DNA of 64,000 nucleotides from UBA6912 sp963792895 (GCA_963792895.1 CAWBYA010000003.1:62001-126000), one strand, 5' to 3'; counted from the stretch's first letter, positions 1-8,762 are shown. A program made the numbers and translations. The notes: generated from the sequence alone by a model not told the origin.

Positions 1-689
1 CGGGCGCCGCCTTCGATCGACATGTTGCAGATCGTCATGCGCCCCTCCATAGAAAGAGCGTCGATGGCTGACCCGCGATACTCGACGACGTAGCCAACGC
101 CCCCATCAACACCGATGCGGGCGATGATGCCGAGGATGATGTCCTTGGCGGTCACGCCCGCAGCGAGCTCTCCGTCGATCGTGATCGCCATCGACTTCGG
201 CTTGGCCTGGGGGAGCGTCTGGGTGGCGAGAACATGCTCGACCTCGGAGGTCCCGATGCCGAACGCCAGCGCCCCGAAGGCGCCGTGCGTAGACGTGTGC
301 GAGTCGCCGCAGACGATGGTCATGCCCGGCTGAGTGACGCCTTGCTCGGGGCCGATCACATGCACGATGCCCTGGCGCGGGTCGTCGATGCCGAACATCG
401 TGATGCCGTGGCGCTCACAGTTGCGGACCAGGGTCTCGATCTGGATCTTCGAGAGCGGGTCGCGGATCCCGAGCGCGCGACCTTCGGTGGGGACGCCGTG
501 GTCGACCGTTGCGAGGGTGAGGTCGGGGCGGCGTACGGGCCTGCCTTGGAGCTCGAGCGACTCGAACGCCTGGGGCGAGGTGACTTCATGGACGAGGTGA
601 AGGTCGATGTAGAGCAGGTCGGGCTCTTCGCCTCCGCTGCGCACGACATGGTCGTCCCAGACCTTCTCGTACAACGTCCTCGGCGCCAT
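1..689 (-). CDS. leuC: 3-isopropylmalate dehydratase large subunit, partial (C-terminus beyond window)
   Basis: Translation of the minus strand from the ATG at 689 gives about 229 residues of the aconitase-family large subunit, beginning MAPRTLYEKVWDDH, with the conserved segments DHGVPT, CGDSHTSTHGAFG and FGIGTSEVEHVLA. The family isomerises 2-isopropylmalate to 3-isopropylmalate in leucine synthesis as a LeuCD heterodimer with a 4Fe-4S cluster. The later cluster-binding cysteines lie beyond the window edge. A GAGG Shine-Dalgarno precedes the start, and a possible -10 (TACCAT on the minus strand) covers 720-725. Between 690 and 949 I see no gene, only a short perfect inverted repeat (AGAGCC-C-GGCTCT); no leucine-rich leader peptide or T-box consensus was recognised. 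Confidence 0.95.
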   Translation of the reverse strand, partial: MAPRTLYEKVWDDHVVRSGGEEPDLLYIDLHLVHEVTSPQAFESLELQGRPVRRPDLTLATVDHGVPTEGRALGIRDPLSKIQIETLVRNCERHGITMFGIDDPRQGIVHVIGPEQGVTQPGMTIVCGDSHTSTHGAFGALAFGIGTSEVEHVLATQTLPQAKPKSMAITIDGELAAGVTAKDIILGIIARIGVDGGVGYVVEYRGSAIDALSMEGRMTICNMSIEGGA

Positions 690-949
690 CGCTCACAACC
701 TCTGTGCAGGGGAGCCGGCATGGTACCTGCCCCTCGAGCGTCGCCTCCCGACGAGGGTTCCTGCGGCGATCGGCCCCCGGGACACCTGGAGACCCACCCA
801 GAGCCCGGCTCTCGGTCGGGCCTCCACTCGGGGTGAAAGCGAACGTCGATCTCGCTCGGGTCGATCGGGTCGATGCGTCGGGTGCCCACCGCCGAGGTCG
901 GCGTTGGAGCAGTCGTGGAAGAGGTCTGCTCCGTGGGTTGAACGTCCTC

Positions 950-987
950 TTGACAAACGTACGATATATTCCGACAATACGGGATAT
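950..987 (+). promoter_or_regulatory. Promoter and probable autoregulatory operator of the ArsR-type gene
   Basis: TTGACA (950-955), a 17-base spacer and GACAAT (973-978) form a good sigma-70-type promoter. The -10 ends 7 bases before the ATG at 986, so the transcript would be leaderless. An 8-base inverted repeat, ATATTCCG (966-973) and CGGGATAT (980-987), with one mismatch and a 6-base spacer, overlaps the -10 and the start codon. This is the expected place for an ArsR-family repressor to block its own promoter. Operator use is inferred. Confidence 0.6.
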
Positions 988-1573
988 GCCGACCATTGCA
1001 AACGTCGAGTCCCAGCCCGTAGGCGGACCGGACTACGAGCTCGACGCAGTCGTGGAAGCCTCCACATCCAGGCAACTCAAAGCCCTCGGGGATGAGATGC
1101 GGCGGTCGATTCTCGACTTGCTCCACGACCGGGCGGCGACGACCAGCCACCTCGCAGAAGCGCTCGGCAGACCGAAGGGCACGGTCGGGTACCACCTGAA
1201 GGTGTTGGAGGGCGCCGGGCTGATCCGGGTCGTGCGCACCCGCCCGGTGAGGGCGATGACCGAGAAGTACTACGGCCGAGTCGCCCGCACGATCGTCGTC
1301 AAGGCGCAGGGGGACGGCGAAGCGGCGTTCCCGATGCTCGCCGAGGCCATCGCCGAGGCGCGTGTGCTCGGTCCCGACGATCCGTTGCCGATGTTCACAC
1401 TGCGCAAGGTACGGATCTCGGAGGACCGGGCGGTCGAGTTCGCCGGGCGCCTCGTGGATCTCGCCGAGGAGTTCGTCACGCAGCCGCGCGAAGGCGACGT
1501 GATCTATGGGCTCATCGCCGGCGTGTACCCGACGGATCGGCCGACGCTGAAGGCGAAGGAGAGCCGGTCGTGA
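986..1573 (+). CDS. ArsR-family winged-helix transcriptional regulator
   Basis: A 195-residue protein. Residues about 28-95 form a winged-helix domain (RQLKALGDEMRRSILDLL, then a recognition-helix region around GRPKGTVGYHLKVLEGAGL), typical of ArsR/HTH_20 regulators. The C-terminal half has no metal-binding cysteine motif, so a metal sensor is unlikely; it may sense a small molecule or act through dimerisation. The ATG at 986 is preferred over upstream in-frame starts because the promoter sits directly in front of it. It overlaps the following MFS gene by four bases (GTGA), so regulator and exporter form one operon, and the regulator probably controls efflux of an unknown compound. Confidence 0.85.
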   Translation: MPTIANVESQPVGGPDYELDAVVEASTSRQLKALGDEMRRSILDLLHDRAATTSHLAEALGRPKGTVGYHLKVLEGAGLIRVVRTRPVRAMTEKYYGRVARTIVVKAQGDGEAAFPMLAEAIAEARVLGPDDPLPMFTLRKVRISEDRAVEFAGRLVDLAEEFVTQPREGDVIYGLIAGVYPTDRPTLKAKESRS

Positions 1574-2997
1574 CGGACGCCTCCTCAGAGACCGGATCCA
1601 GGGTCAAGCTGGGTGCCAATTATCTGAAGCTGTGGACGGCCAGCGTGATCTCCAACCTGGGTGACGGGGTCGCCCAAATCGCCTACCCCTGGCTTGCGTC
1701 CGCCGTCACCCGCAACCCCATCCTGATAGCGCTCATCGCAGTCGCCCAGCGACTTCCTTGGCTCGTGTTCACGCTGCCCGCCGGAGTCATCACGGACCGG
1801 GTCGACCGACGGAAGATCATGGTCTCGATGGACGTCGTGCGAGCCGTCGTCACGATCGGGGTGGCAATGGCTGTCGTCGGCCAGACGTCGCGGCTGCCAA
1901 GTCCCGCTGACATCGGCGGCGGTATCGACACAGCGACGAACGCCACGCTCTACACGATCCTCGTCGCTGCCGCGCTCCTTCTCGGCTTCGCCGAGGTGCT
2001 TCGGGACAACTCGGCGCAGACGATCTTGCCTGCCATCGTCGTCCCCGAAGGGCTCGAACGGGCCAACGGCCGCCTGTGGGGAGCCGAGCTCGTGGCCAAC
2101 AACTTCGCCGGTCCACCACTTGGGAGCCTGCTCATCGGGATTCTGTTCGCCCTCCCGTTCTTCGTCGACGCCGGCACGTTCGCCGTTGCTGCCGGGCTCG
2201 CCTTCCTGCTCACCGGGGATTTCCGCACCCACAAGGACGGTTCGCCCGGCAAGGTCCAGTGGCGCAACGAGATCGCAGAAGGCTTCGGGTGGCTGTGGCG
2301 TCACCCGCTGCTGCGTCCCATGGCCATCATTCTCGGGCTCCTCAATGGTCTCGGGATGATCAGCTTCGCCACCTTCGTGCTCTTCGCCCAGGAGGTGCTC
2401 CAGGTCGACGCCTTTGTCTTCGCCCTCCTCGGGACCGGGGCGGCGGTTGGCGGGATCGTCGGCAGCCTCGCCGCTCCCAAGATCAGCGCCAAGCTCGGCA
2501 GCGGCACGTCGTTGTATCTCACCCTCGTGGCCAGCGCGGTGACGGCTCTCGTGATCGGTTTGAGCTCGTGGTGGGTGATCGTGTGGGCGATGTTCACCGT
2601 TGCGACGTTCGCCGGCGTCCTGTGGAACGTCATCACCGTTTCGCTGCGTCAGACGATCATCCCCGACACGCTGCTCGGACGTGTGAACAGCGTGTATCGC
2701 TTCTTCGGATGGGGCATGATCCCGATCGGTCTCGCTGCCGGCGGTGTCATCGTCTCTGTGGCAGAGAGGGTGACGACCCGAACCATTGCACTCCGGATAC
2801 CTTGGCTGGTTGCAGCCGCCGCCTATGCGATCCTGTTCGTCTATGCGGCGCCGCGGCTCACGACCGAGAAGATCGAGGCGGCGCGGGCGGACGGCATCGC
2901 CGGCAAGCGTGCGGCGACAGCCCCCGCCAACGAGGGGGAGCGACAGCCAGAGGGCGGCGGCGGCCTGCCAGGTTCCGGAGGGCCGGCCGCCGGCTGA
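1570..2997 (+). CDS. MFS transporter, probable drug or metabolite exporter
   Basis: A 475-residue integral membrane protein of the major facilitator superfamily (MFS_3/EntS-like subgroup), with about 12 hydrophobic helices. The MFS loop 2-3 signature appears as GVITDRVDRRKIM near residue 75. The C-terminal 35 residues are hydrophilic, rich in Gly/Pro/Glu and probably cytoplasmic. The GTG start at 1570 overlaps the stop of the ArsR-type gene, so translation is coupled. Pairing with a regulator that probably represses itself suggests inducible export. The substrate cannot be read from sequence. Confidence 0.85.
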   Translation: MTDASSETGSRVKLGANYLKLWTASVISNLGDGVAQIAYPWLASAVTRNPILIALIAVAQRLPWLVFTLPAGVITDRVDRRKIMVSMDVVRAVVTIGVAMAVVGQTSRLPSPADIGGGIDTATNATLYTILVAAALLLGFAEVLRDNSAQTILPAIVVPEGLERANGRLWGAELVANNFAGPPLGSLLIGILFALPFFVDAGTFAVAAGLAFLLTGDFRTHKDGSPGKVQWRNEIAEGFGWLWRHPLLRPMAIILGLLNGLGMISFATFVLFAQEVLQVDAFVFALLGTGAAVGGIVGSLAAPKISAKLGSGTSLYLTLVASAVTALVIGLSSWWVIVWAMFTVATFAGVLWNVITVSLRQTIIPDTLLGRVNSVYRFFGWGMIPIGLAAGGVIVSVAERVTTRTIALRIPWLVAAAAYAILFVYAAPRLTTEKIEAARADGIAGKRAATAPANEGERQPEGGGGLPGSGGPAAG

Positions 2998-3089
2998 CGC
3001 CGGGTTTCCCGCGGCGGGGAGGTCTTCGCAAGTATGCTCGCCTCACCCTGCGACGGAGGAGCAGGAGCGATGACCTGGGAGGCATCTGC

Positions 3090-4262
3090 ATGGACATGGA
3101 ACGGCGCGATTTCCTCAGTACCTTCGGGAAGGGGGCCCTTGCGGTCGCTGCGCTCGGCGTCACGGCAGCGGCGTGTGACTCGGGTGATGACAGCACTAGT
3201 GGGACCAACGGTGGCGGAACGGCCGCCTCAACGACACAAGTGGCGCTCCAGGACGACTCGTTGCCCGAGATCCAGTGGCAGATGCCGACGAGTTGGCCGC
3301 TCAGCCTCGACACCATCTATGGCGGCGCAGTGGTATTCGCCGACACGGTGCGGGCGCTGACTGGGGGCAAGTTCGACATCACCCCGCGTGCAGCCGGTGA
3401 GATCGTTGGCGGTCTCGAGGTGCTCAACGCGGTACAGGATGGAGCGGCCCCGGTGGGGCACACGGCGTCGTACTACTACGTCGGCCAGAGCCCGACGACC
3501 GCCTTTGGCACTGCGCTGCCGTTCGGTCTCACCGACCGGCAGCAGAACTCGTGGCTCTACGAAGCCGGCGGTCTCGAGCTCATGCAGGACTTCTACGCCG
3601 ACCGCTTCGGGGTGATCCAGTTCCCGGCGGGCAACACCGGGGTCCAGATGGGCGGCTGGTTCAACAAGGAGATCAACTCCGTAGCCGACCTCCAGGGGCT
3701 CACGATGCGTATCCCAGGGCTCGGCGGCGAGGTGATGAAGAAGCTCGGGGTCACCGTGCAGGTCATCGCCGGTGGCGAGATCTTCCAGGCGCTCCAGACC
3801 GGCGCAGTCGATGCGGCAGAGTGGGTGGGTCCCTATGACGACACCAAGTTGTCGTTCCAGGACGCCGCCAGCTTCTACTACTACCCGGGGTGGTGGGAAC
3901 CGGGTCCGACGCTCGAGGTGCAGATCCCCTTGAGCGAGTGGAACAACCTGCCCGAGGAATACCAGGAGGTCGTCAAAGCGGCGGCGTTCACGGCGAACAC
4001 CACCATGATGGCCCGCTACGACGCGCTGAACCCGCCCGCGCTCCAGCAGATCCTCGCCTCGGACATCGAGCTGCGCAGGTTTCCCGACGACGTGCTCATC
4101 GCAGCCGAGCAGGCGTCGTTCGAGCTCTACGACGAGTTCTCGGCGAGCGACTCGTCGTTCGGGACGATCCTCAGCCCATGGAACGAGTTCCGTACGGGCA
4201 TCCAGCAATGGCACAGCCTGGCTGAGAAGGCAATGCTCGACTTCGGCGCTCTGGAGCGCTGA
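3090..4262 (+). CDS. dctP: TRAP transporter solute-binding protein (DctP/TakP type), Tat lipoprotein
   Basis: A 390-residue extracytoplasmic solute receptor. The N-terminus has twin arginines (R5, R6 in ERRDFLSTFGKG) followed by a lipobox ending TAAAC with Cys29, so it is predicted to be Tat-exported and lipid-anchored. The segment MRIPGLGGEVMKKLG carries the arginine that in DctP-family proteins binds the substrate carboxylate. GGEIFQALQTGAVDAAEWVGPYDD is typical of the TakP-like group that binds 2-oxo acids and other organic acids. The ATG at 3090 is preceded by GGGAGG seven bases upstream; a second ATG at 3096 is possible. Its likely membrane partners DctQ and DctM are about 2.4 kb away on the opposite strand. 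A strong hairpin follows the gene. Confidence 0.88.
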   Translation: MDMERRDFLSTFGKGALAVAALGVTAAACDSGDDSTSGTNGGGTAASTTQVALQDDSLPEIQWQMPTSWPLSLDTIYGGAVVFADTVRALTGGKFDITPRAAGEIVGGLEVLNAVQDGAAPVGHTASYYYVGQSPTTAFGTALPFGLTDRQQNSWLYEAGGLELMQDFYADRFGVIQFPAGNTGVQMGGWFNKEINSVADLQGLTMRIPGLGGEVMKKLGVTVQVIAGGEIFQALQTGAVDAAEWVGPYDDTKLSFQDAASFYYYPGWWEPGPTLEVQIPLSEWNNLPEEYQEVVKAAAFTANTTMMARYDALNPPALQQILASDIELRRFPDDVLIAAEQASFELYDEFSASDSSFGTILSPWNEFRTGIQQWHSLAEKAMLDFGALER

Positions 4263-4282
4263 GCCGGCCGACGCTCGTGTGA

Positions 4283-4308
4283 GGGGTCCCCGGTGTGCCG
4301 GGGACCCC
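4283..4308 (+). terminator. Hairpin terminator after dctP
   Basis: A perfect 11-bp inverted repeat (GGGGTCCCCGG / CCGGGGACCCC) with a TGTG loop lies 21 bases after the dctP stop. It has no T-tract, as is common for terminators in high-GC actinobacteria. Confidence 0.6.
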
Positions 4309-4464
4309 CGGCGCGCTGCGTTGGGTTGGCCCGGGCTTCCGGTTGGCGCCTCGCCTGCGTTGGTGAGCTTGCCCGCTACCATTCCGCCCTCGAGCTGATC
4401 AGCAGGGGGTTCTTGTGGTTCCGAGAGATGTCATTGGCGCGCGTGCGCTTGCGCTGGTGAGTCG

Positions 4465-5556
4465 TTGCCCGTCGTCGGAGTGCCAATGCGAGCGCACCGG
4501 CGCAGGGTCGGCCCGCTGATGGCCCGGACGGGACCGCGGTGGGTGAACCGCACGAAGAAGTTGGTCGCCCGCGGGTTGACTGCTGCTGTGGGTGATGCTG
4601 GTTACCGGAAGGCTACGGGACCGCAGAGGGCTCGCTCTTCGTCGCTGCTCGGCCCACTGGTGGATCCGAAAGACGTGCCCGACCCGTTCGCAGACGGGGC
4701 ACCGGCAGGGTGCCGGACCGATCTCGCCCGGGATGCCATCGTTCCCGTGTATGACCCGAGGTTCGTGGCACCTGGTCGAGTGGAGTGGGACCCAGGCGAC
4801 CTGGTGATTGGCGTGGAGATCGGAGGAGAAGCCCGGGCGTACCCGGTGGCTTACCTGAACAAGCGTGAGATGGTGCTCGATCGTTTCGGGGACATCCCGC
4901 TGTTGGTGACGTGGTGCCCGAGGTGCGCAACGGCGGTCACGTATCGCCGCGAAGTCGACGGCGAGGAGATCATCCTCGGCAACCAAGGCGCCCTGTGTGA
5001 CGAGGCAATGACCTTCTGGGACCACGACACGGGATCGATATGGAGCCAACCAACCGGGATGGCTATCGCTGGTCCTCGCAAGGGTGAGACACTCGAACGC
5101 CTTCCTTCCACGCTCACCACTTGGCGCGCATGGCAACGCCAATGCCCAGGGACCGTTGCGCTTCGTGCGCCGGGCCGTCCGGGACACTACGAGCTCGGCC
5201 AACTGTGCGTAGTCGTGTCGCTTCTCGGTGACAGCGCCGCCTACCGGTTCGATTGGATGCGCTCCGAAGGCGTGGTCAACGACGCGATAGGTGGACGCGA
5301 CATCGTTGTGATGGTCGATCCGACGGATGCCGATCGCTGGGGCGCGTTCTCCCGGACGGTCGATGGCTCGACGCTGACGATGGAGCGGCGGGACGATCGG
5401 ACCGTCGACACGGAGACGGGTACTGAATGGTCGGCGAGCACGGGAGTCGCAGAAGCGGGCCCATTGGCCGGTCAATCACTCGCTCGTGTTGCGGCATTCA
5501 CGGCAACCCCCGCTGACTACTCGAGGATCTGGCCAAGCGGGACGCTTCACGGCTGA
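4465..5556 (+). CDS. DUF3179 domain-containing protein
   Basis: A 363-residue protein with the DUF3179 signature: VIGVEIGGEARAYPVAYLNK, then VTWCPRCATAVTY with a CxxC pair, then SIWSQPTG and LERLPSTLTTWRAW. DUF3179 proteins are of unknown biochemical function. The N-terminal 60 residues are basic and lack a clear signal peptide. The start is uncertain: TTG at 4465, ATG at 4486 and ATG at 4519 are all in frame, and no strong Shine-Dalgarno decides between them. It stands alone between dctP and the anchored protein at 5733. Confidence 0.7.
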   Translation: MPVVGVPMRAHRRRVGPLMARTGPRWVNRTKKLVARGLTAAVGDAGYRKATGPQRARSSSLLGPLVDPKDVPDPFADGAPAGCRTDLARDAIVPVYDPRFVAPGRVEWDPGDLVIGVEIGGEARAYPVAYLNKREMVLDRFGDIPLLVTWCPRCATAVTYRREVDGEEIILGNQGALCDEAMTFWDHDTGSIWSQPTGMAIAGPRKGETLERLPSTLTTWRAWQRQCPGTVALRAPGRPGHYELGQLCVVVSLLGDSAAYRFDWMRSEGVVNDAIGGRDIVVMVDPTDADRWGAFSRTVDGSTLTMERRDDRTVDTETGTEWSASTGVAEAGPLAGQSLARVAAFTATPADYSRIWPSGTLHG

Positions 5557-5669
5557 CGGCGGGACCGGGAGCTCGGGCCGGGTGGTGACTCCTCCCTCTC
5601 GGGAGGGCTCTGCCTGAAGCAAGTCGAAACGGCGACGTTGCGCCCTCCCGGAAGGAGAGGCGGGCCCGA

Positions 5670-5732
5670 TAGGATTGGCTGCCGGGGAAGACGCACGTCC
5701 CTCGGCAAAGCCCCGGAGACAAGCGAGGCGTC
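5670..5732 (+). promoter_or_regulatory. Possible promoter and pseudoknot-like leader of the 5733 gene
   Basis: TAGGAT (5670-5675) could be a -10 with a transcript start near 5682. The leader then contains CCGGGG (5682-5687) complementary to CCCCGG (5711-5716). Inside that loop, GACGC (5690-5694) and CTCG (5701-5704) are complementary to CGAG-GCGTC (5724-5732), which holds the weak ribosome-binding site and abuts the ATG. The two pairings nest as an H-type pseudoknot. Function is inferred, and GC-rich sequence makes chance pairing plausible. Confidence 0.3.
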
Positions 5733-6677
5733 ATGACCCAATCGAGCGGGCCTCCGGCAGGGCGGCCGCCTCTCCCTCCGCAGCACGAGCCCCTCGGCTC
5801 GATGGCCACGAAGTGGTGGCTGGCGGCGATCTTTGCCCTGATCGCCCTCGTGGTTGGGCTCGCCGCCTGGACCTTCCTGCGCGACGACCTCGGCGCTGCG
5901 GTCGGCGACACGACCACGACCGCCGGTGAGACGACCCTGCCGAGCGAGTCGACCAATCCGGAGGAGGGCGCCACCACGACGTCGGGCGCAGACACCACTT
6001 CTTCGTTGGCGCCGTCGACCTCGATTGCCATGCCCACGGCAGAGGACGCCGTCCTCTCGTGGATCGCGGCGCTCGCCGACGGCGATCTCGAACTCGCTTG
6101 GGCGCTCATGGATGAGGCGTCCCGAGAAGCCGTCGGCGGCCGCAACACGTTCGAAGCGTTGCGGACCGAACTGGCCGAGGGCTTCGGTGCGTGGGACGAT
6201 GCCGCCGATCGGGCCGTCTACGTGACGGTGGTAGAGGAGGCGCTCCGATACGAGATCGTGGTCGTCACGCTGGTGGGCGGAATCGACCGAGAAGGTGAGA
6301 CGGTGCAAGCGACCGTCGCCATCCCGGCCATCGTCAGCGACGGCTATCAGGTGCTCCCCTTCCTCCGGGGCGACCTCGTCGAGTTCATCACCCCGGAGTC
6401 CACAGCCGAAGACGGCGCCGTCGCCCCGATGGCCGCCGATGGCGTCGTCGACGTGGTGGTGCCGGAGACGGCGGACTACGTCGTGCTCACCATCGACCCT
6501 GCGTCCTTCGTGATGCAGGTCGACGGCGACGGTCTCGTCGGCGCAGCCGGCGGCAAGGTCCAAGCGACATTCGCCCTCGATCCTCCGCTCGATCCGGGAC
6601 GGTACGCAGTGACCGTGGTGTACGTGGGAACAGATGTGGTCCACGCAGACGCCATCCTCGTCGATGCGACGAGATAG
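5733..6677 (+). CDS. Membrane-anchored extracellular protein of unknown function
   Basis: A 314-residue protein with a Pro-rich cytoplasmic N-terminus, one transmembrane helix (about residues 28-49, WWLAAIFALIALVVGLAAW), a Thr/Ser-rich linker (about 55-98) and an external domain. Residues about 100-210 look like an NTF2-like or DUF4878-type fold (AVLSWIAALADGDLELAWALMD), which often forms small ligand or protein binding cups. The C-terminal 80 residues are beta-rich. I do not recognise a family with certainty. The gene converges on dctM, with only 11 bases between their ends. An ATG at 5802 (residue 24) is a possible alternative start. Confidence 0.7.
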   Translation: MTQSSGPPAGRPPLPPQHEPLGSMATKWWLAAIFALIALVVGLAAWTFLRDDLGAAVGDTTTTAGETTLPSESTNPEEGATTTSGADTTSSLAPSTSIAMPTAEDAVLSWIAALADGDLELAWALMDEASREAVGGRNTFEALRTELAEGFGAWDDAADRAVYVTVVEEALRYEIVVVTLVGGIDREGETVQATVAIPAIVSDGYQVLPFLRGDLVEFITPESTAEDGAVAPMAADGVVDVVVPETADYVVLTIDPASFVMQVDGDGLVGAAGGKVQATFALDPPLDPGRYAVTVVYVGTDVVHADAILVDATR

Positions 6678-6688
6678 CCGCGACGGCC

Positions 6689-8059
6689 TCAGAACGTCGA
6701 CGTGGTGATGGCGTCGACGAGGAAGTTGACCGTCTGGGGGAACAGCGCAACGACGATGAGCGCCGCTCCCTGCAGCGCCATGAAGGGCAGGGCACCCCGG
6801 TGGATGTCCGAGGTGTGGACCTCCTCTGGAGCCACCGATTGCAGGTAGAACAGTGAGAAGCCGACGGGTGGCGAGATGAACGCCATGTTGAGGTTGATGG
6901 CCATCATGACGGTGAACCACACCATCGTCGCCTCGCCGAACGGATGCTCGGACACCGCGAACACCGCCTGTGCCGCCGGCACCAGGATCGGCATCGCGAT
7001 GAAGCTGATCTCGAGGAACTCGAGGTTGATCCCGAGGATGAAGACGGCCAGGTTCGCCACGAGGATGAACGACCAGAACCCGCCCGGGATGCCGGCGAGG
7101 AGGTCGCTGGCGAAGCGCTGACCACCGAGACCGTCGAAGACCAGCCCGAAGTAGGTCGACGAGAACAGGATCATGAGTACGAGCGACGTGATGTTCGACG
7201 TCGAGCGGGCCGAGGCCACGATGATCTTCCACGTCAGGTTGCGGTTGAGGGCGGCCAGCACGGCGGCACCGAAGGCGCCAACGGCACCTGCCTCGGTCGG
7301 GGTGGCGATTCCGAAGAAGATGCTGCCCAAGACGGCGAAGATCAGCAGGAGCGGCGGAACCACGGAAATGAGGGACTGCCTGAACAGCGCGGCACCGCGC
7401 ACCGTGCGCGCCTCGGGGGGCAGTGCCGGCGCCTTCTCGGGGTGGCGCCATGCCACGACGAGCACGTAGACCGCGTACATGCCGGCCAGGATCAACCCCG
7501 GGAAGAGGGCCCCGGCGAACAGTGGACCGATGCCGACGCCCACGACGTCGGACAAGACGACGAGCACGAGGCTTGGGGGGAGAAGCTGGGCAAGCGTTCC
7601 GGATGCCACGATGACGCCGGTTGCGAGTCTGTGGTCGTAGTTGTACCGAATCATGATCGGCAGTGACAGCAGCCCCATGACGATCACCGTTGCGGCCACC
7701 ACTCCTGTCGCCGCAGCCAGCAACGTCCCAACGATCACGACGGTGAGGCCGAGCCCGCCGCGGAGCCCGCCGAGGAGCTGGCCGATCGTCGTGAGGAGCC
7801 GTTCGGCGAGACCGGACTTCTCGAAGATCGCGCCCATGAAGACGAAGAAGATGATCGCTAAGAGTGTGAAGTCCGAGACTGAGCTGAACCACCGGCTGGG
7901 CAGCGCGTTCACCAGAGCGAAGTCGAACGCACCGAGCAGAATGCCGATGAGCATGAAGATGAACGCGGTGCCTGCAAACGAGAATGCAACGGGATAGCCG
8001 CTCAGGATGAGGAAGAGGAACAACACGAACATGACGATCGCGATCCACTCGAAGTTCAT
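6689..8059 (-). CDS. dctM: TRAP transporter large permease DctM
   Basis: A 456-residue membrane protein with about 12 helices that matches the DctM (SiaM-like) large subunit. Typical segments are LAAATGVVAATVIVMGLLSLPIM, GTLAQLLPPSLVLVVL and FFGIATPTEAGAVGAFGA. In TRAP systems this subunit is the ion-coupled elevator that moves the substrate delivered by DctP. The ATG at 8059 has a GAGGACC Shine-Dalgarno. It lies 37 bases downstream of dctQ on the same strand, so the two form an operon. The matching binding protein is probably the dctP at 3090-4262. Confidence 0.92.
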   Translation of the reverse strand: MNFEWIAIVMFVLFLFLILSGYPVAFSFAGTAFIFMLIGILLGAFDFALVNALPSRWFSSVSDFTLLAIIFFVFMGAIFEKSGLAERLLTTIGQLLGGLRGGLGLTVVIVGTLLAAATGVVAATVIVMGLLSLPIMIRYNYDHRLATGVIVASGTLAQLLPPSLVLVVLSDVVGVGIGPLFAGALFPGLILAGMYAVYVLVVAWRHPEKAPALPPEARTVRGAALFRQSLISVVPPLLLIFAVLGSIFFGIATPTEAGAVGAFGAAVLAALNRNLTWKIIVASARSTSNITSLVLMILFSSTYFGLVFDGLGGQRFASDLLAGIPGGFWSFILVANLAVFILGINLEFLEISFIAMPILVPAAQAVFAVSEHPFGEATMVWFTVMMAINLNMAFISPPVGFSLFYLQSVAPEEVHTSDIHRGALPFMALQGAALIVVALFPQTVNFLVDAITTSTF

Positions 8060-8096
8060 CGCGGGTCCTCGGCCCGTCGTGTGAGGTCCGCCACCG

Positions 8097-8762
8097 TCAC
8101 TCGATCCTCAATGGTTCTTCGACGTTGGCGACCTGCACCTCGAGCTGGTGCTCGCGATCGGTGACCACTGCCCACAGCTTCACCATCTCGGCGAGCGCCT
8201 GGAGGAGCAACAAGAGGAACCCGAAGACGATGATCGACTTGATCGGTGCGCGGGGGAGTCCGCTCGGATCCGGTGATTGCTCCCAGATCTCCCACACCCT
8301 CCATGTGGGCCATGTGCCGTCCGGGCGGCGTCCGAACGATCGCAGCGTGGGGCTCCACAGCACGTAGAGCGCGAGGACACAGAAGGGGATCAGCGCCACC
8401 GTGTGGCCGACGAGATCGATCCATGCCTTGCGCTTTCTCGGCCACTCGGCGTACCAGAAGTCGACGCGAACGTTGATCTGATTCTTGAGGATGTAGGCAA
8501 ACCCCAGCAAGAAGATCGTTCCGTACAGGTTCCACTGGAGCTCGATGAAGACGTTTGACGTGAGGCGTTGCTCGGTTGCGCGGCCCACATAGCGAAGGAC
8601 GACGTTGAGAAAGCCGACGATGACCACGAGGATCACGAGGTATTTGGCCACGGCACCGAAGAACTCGCTGATGCGATCCATCGTGCGCACATAGACCGCC
8701 GCGATGCGCACCGGCAGGCCAGGAGGCCGAGGTGTGGTCGCCTCGTCGACCTCAGCCGTCAT
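8097..8762 (-). CDS. dctQ: TRAP transporter small permease DctQ
   Basis: A 221-residue protein with four hydrophobic helices (about residues 40-60, 75-95, 115-135 and 178-200). The order and the segments VVLRYVGRATEQRL and ILKNQINVRVDFWY fit the DctQ family, which scaffolds DctM. A charged loop of about 45 residues between helices 3 and 4 (RPDGTWPTWRVWEIWEQSP) is longer than in the smallest members and resembles the TakQ-type group that pairs with TakP receptors. The ATG at 8762 is preceded by GGAAGGA. Confidence 0.88.
   Translation of the reverse strand: MTAEVDEATTPRPPGLPVRIAAVYVRTMDRISEFFGAVAKYLVILVVIVGFLNVVLRYVGRATEQRLTSNVFIELQWNLYGTIFLLGFAYILKNQINVRVDFWYAEWPRKRKAWIDLVGHTVALIPFCVLALYVLWSPTLRSFGRRPDGTWPTWRVWEIWEQSPDPSGLPRAPIKSIIVFGFLLLLLQALAEMVKLWAVVTDREHQLEVQVANVEEPLRIE

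Noticed and set aside
690..949. Possible T-box or leucine attenuator ahead of leuC
   Set aside because: No T-box GGTGG consensus, no run of leucine codons and no terminator/antiterminator pair could be drawn.
356..1195. Long antisense frame over leuC and the ArsR-type promoter
   Set aside because: Arg/Ser/Pro-rich translation, crosses a well-supported promoter and a real gene; typical shadow frame of GC-rich DNA.
5685..5720. Short likeness to a c-di-GMP-I riboswitch (GACGCA, GGCAAAGCC)
   Set aside because: The conserved core order and the GNRA-receptor helix are absent; only the local pairing was kept as a finding.
5547..8048. 833-codon minus-strand frame over the anchored protein and dctM
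   Set aside because: It is the out-of-frame reading of dctM and its neighbour; composition is Arg/His/Pro-rich without domains.
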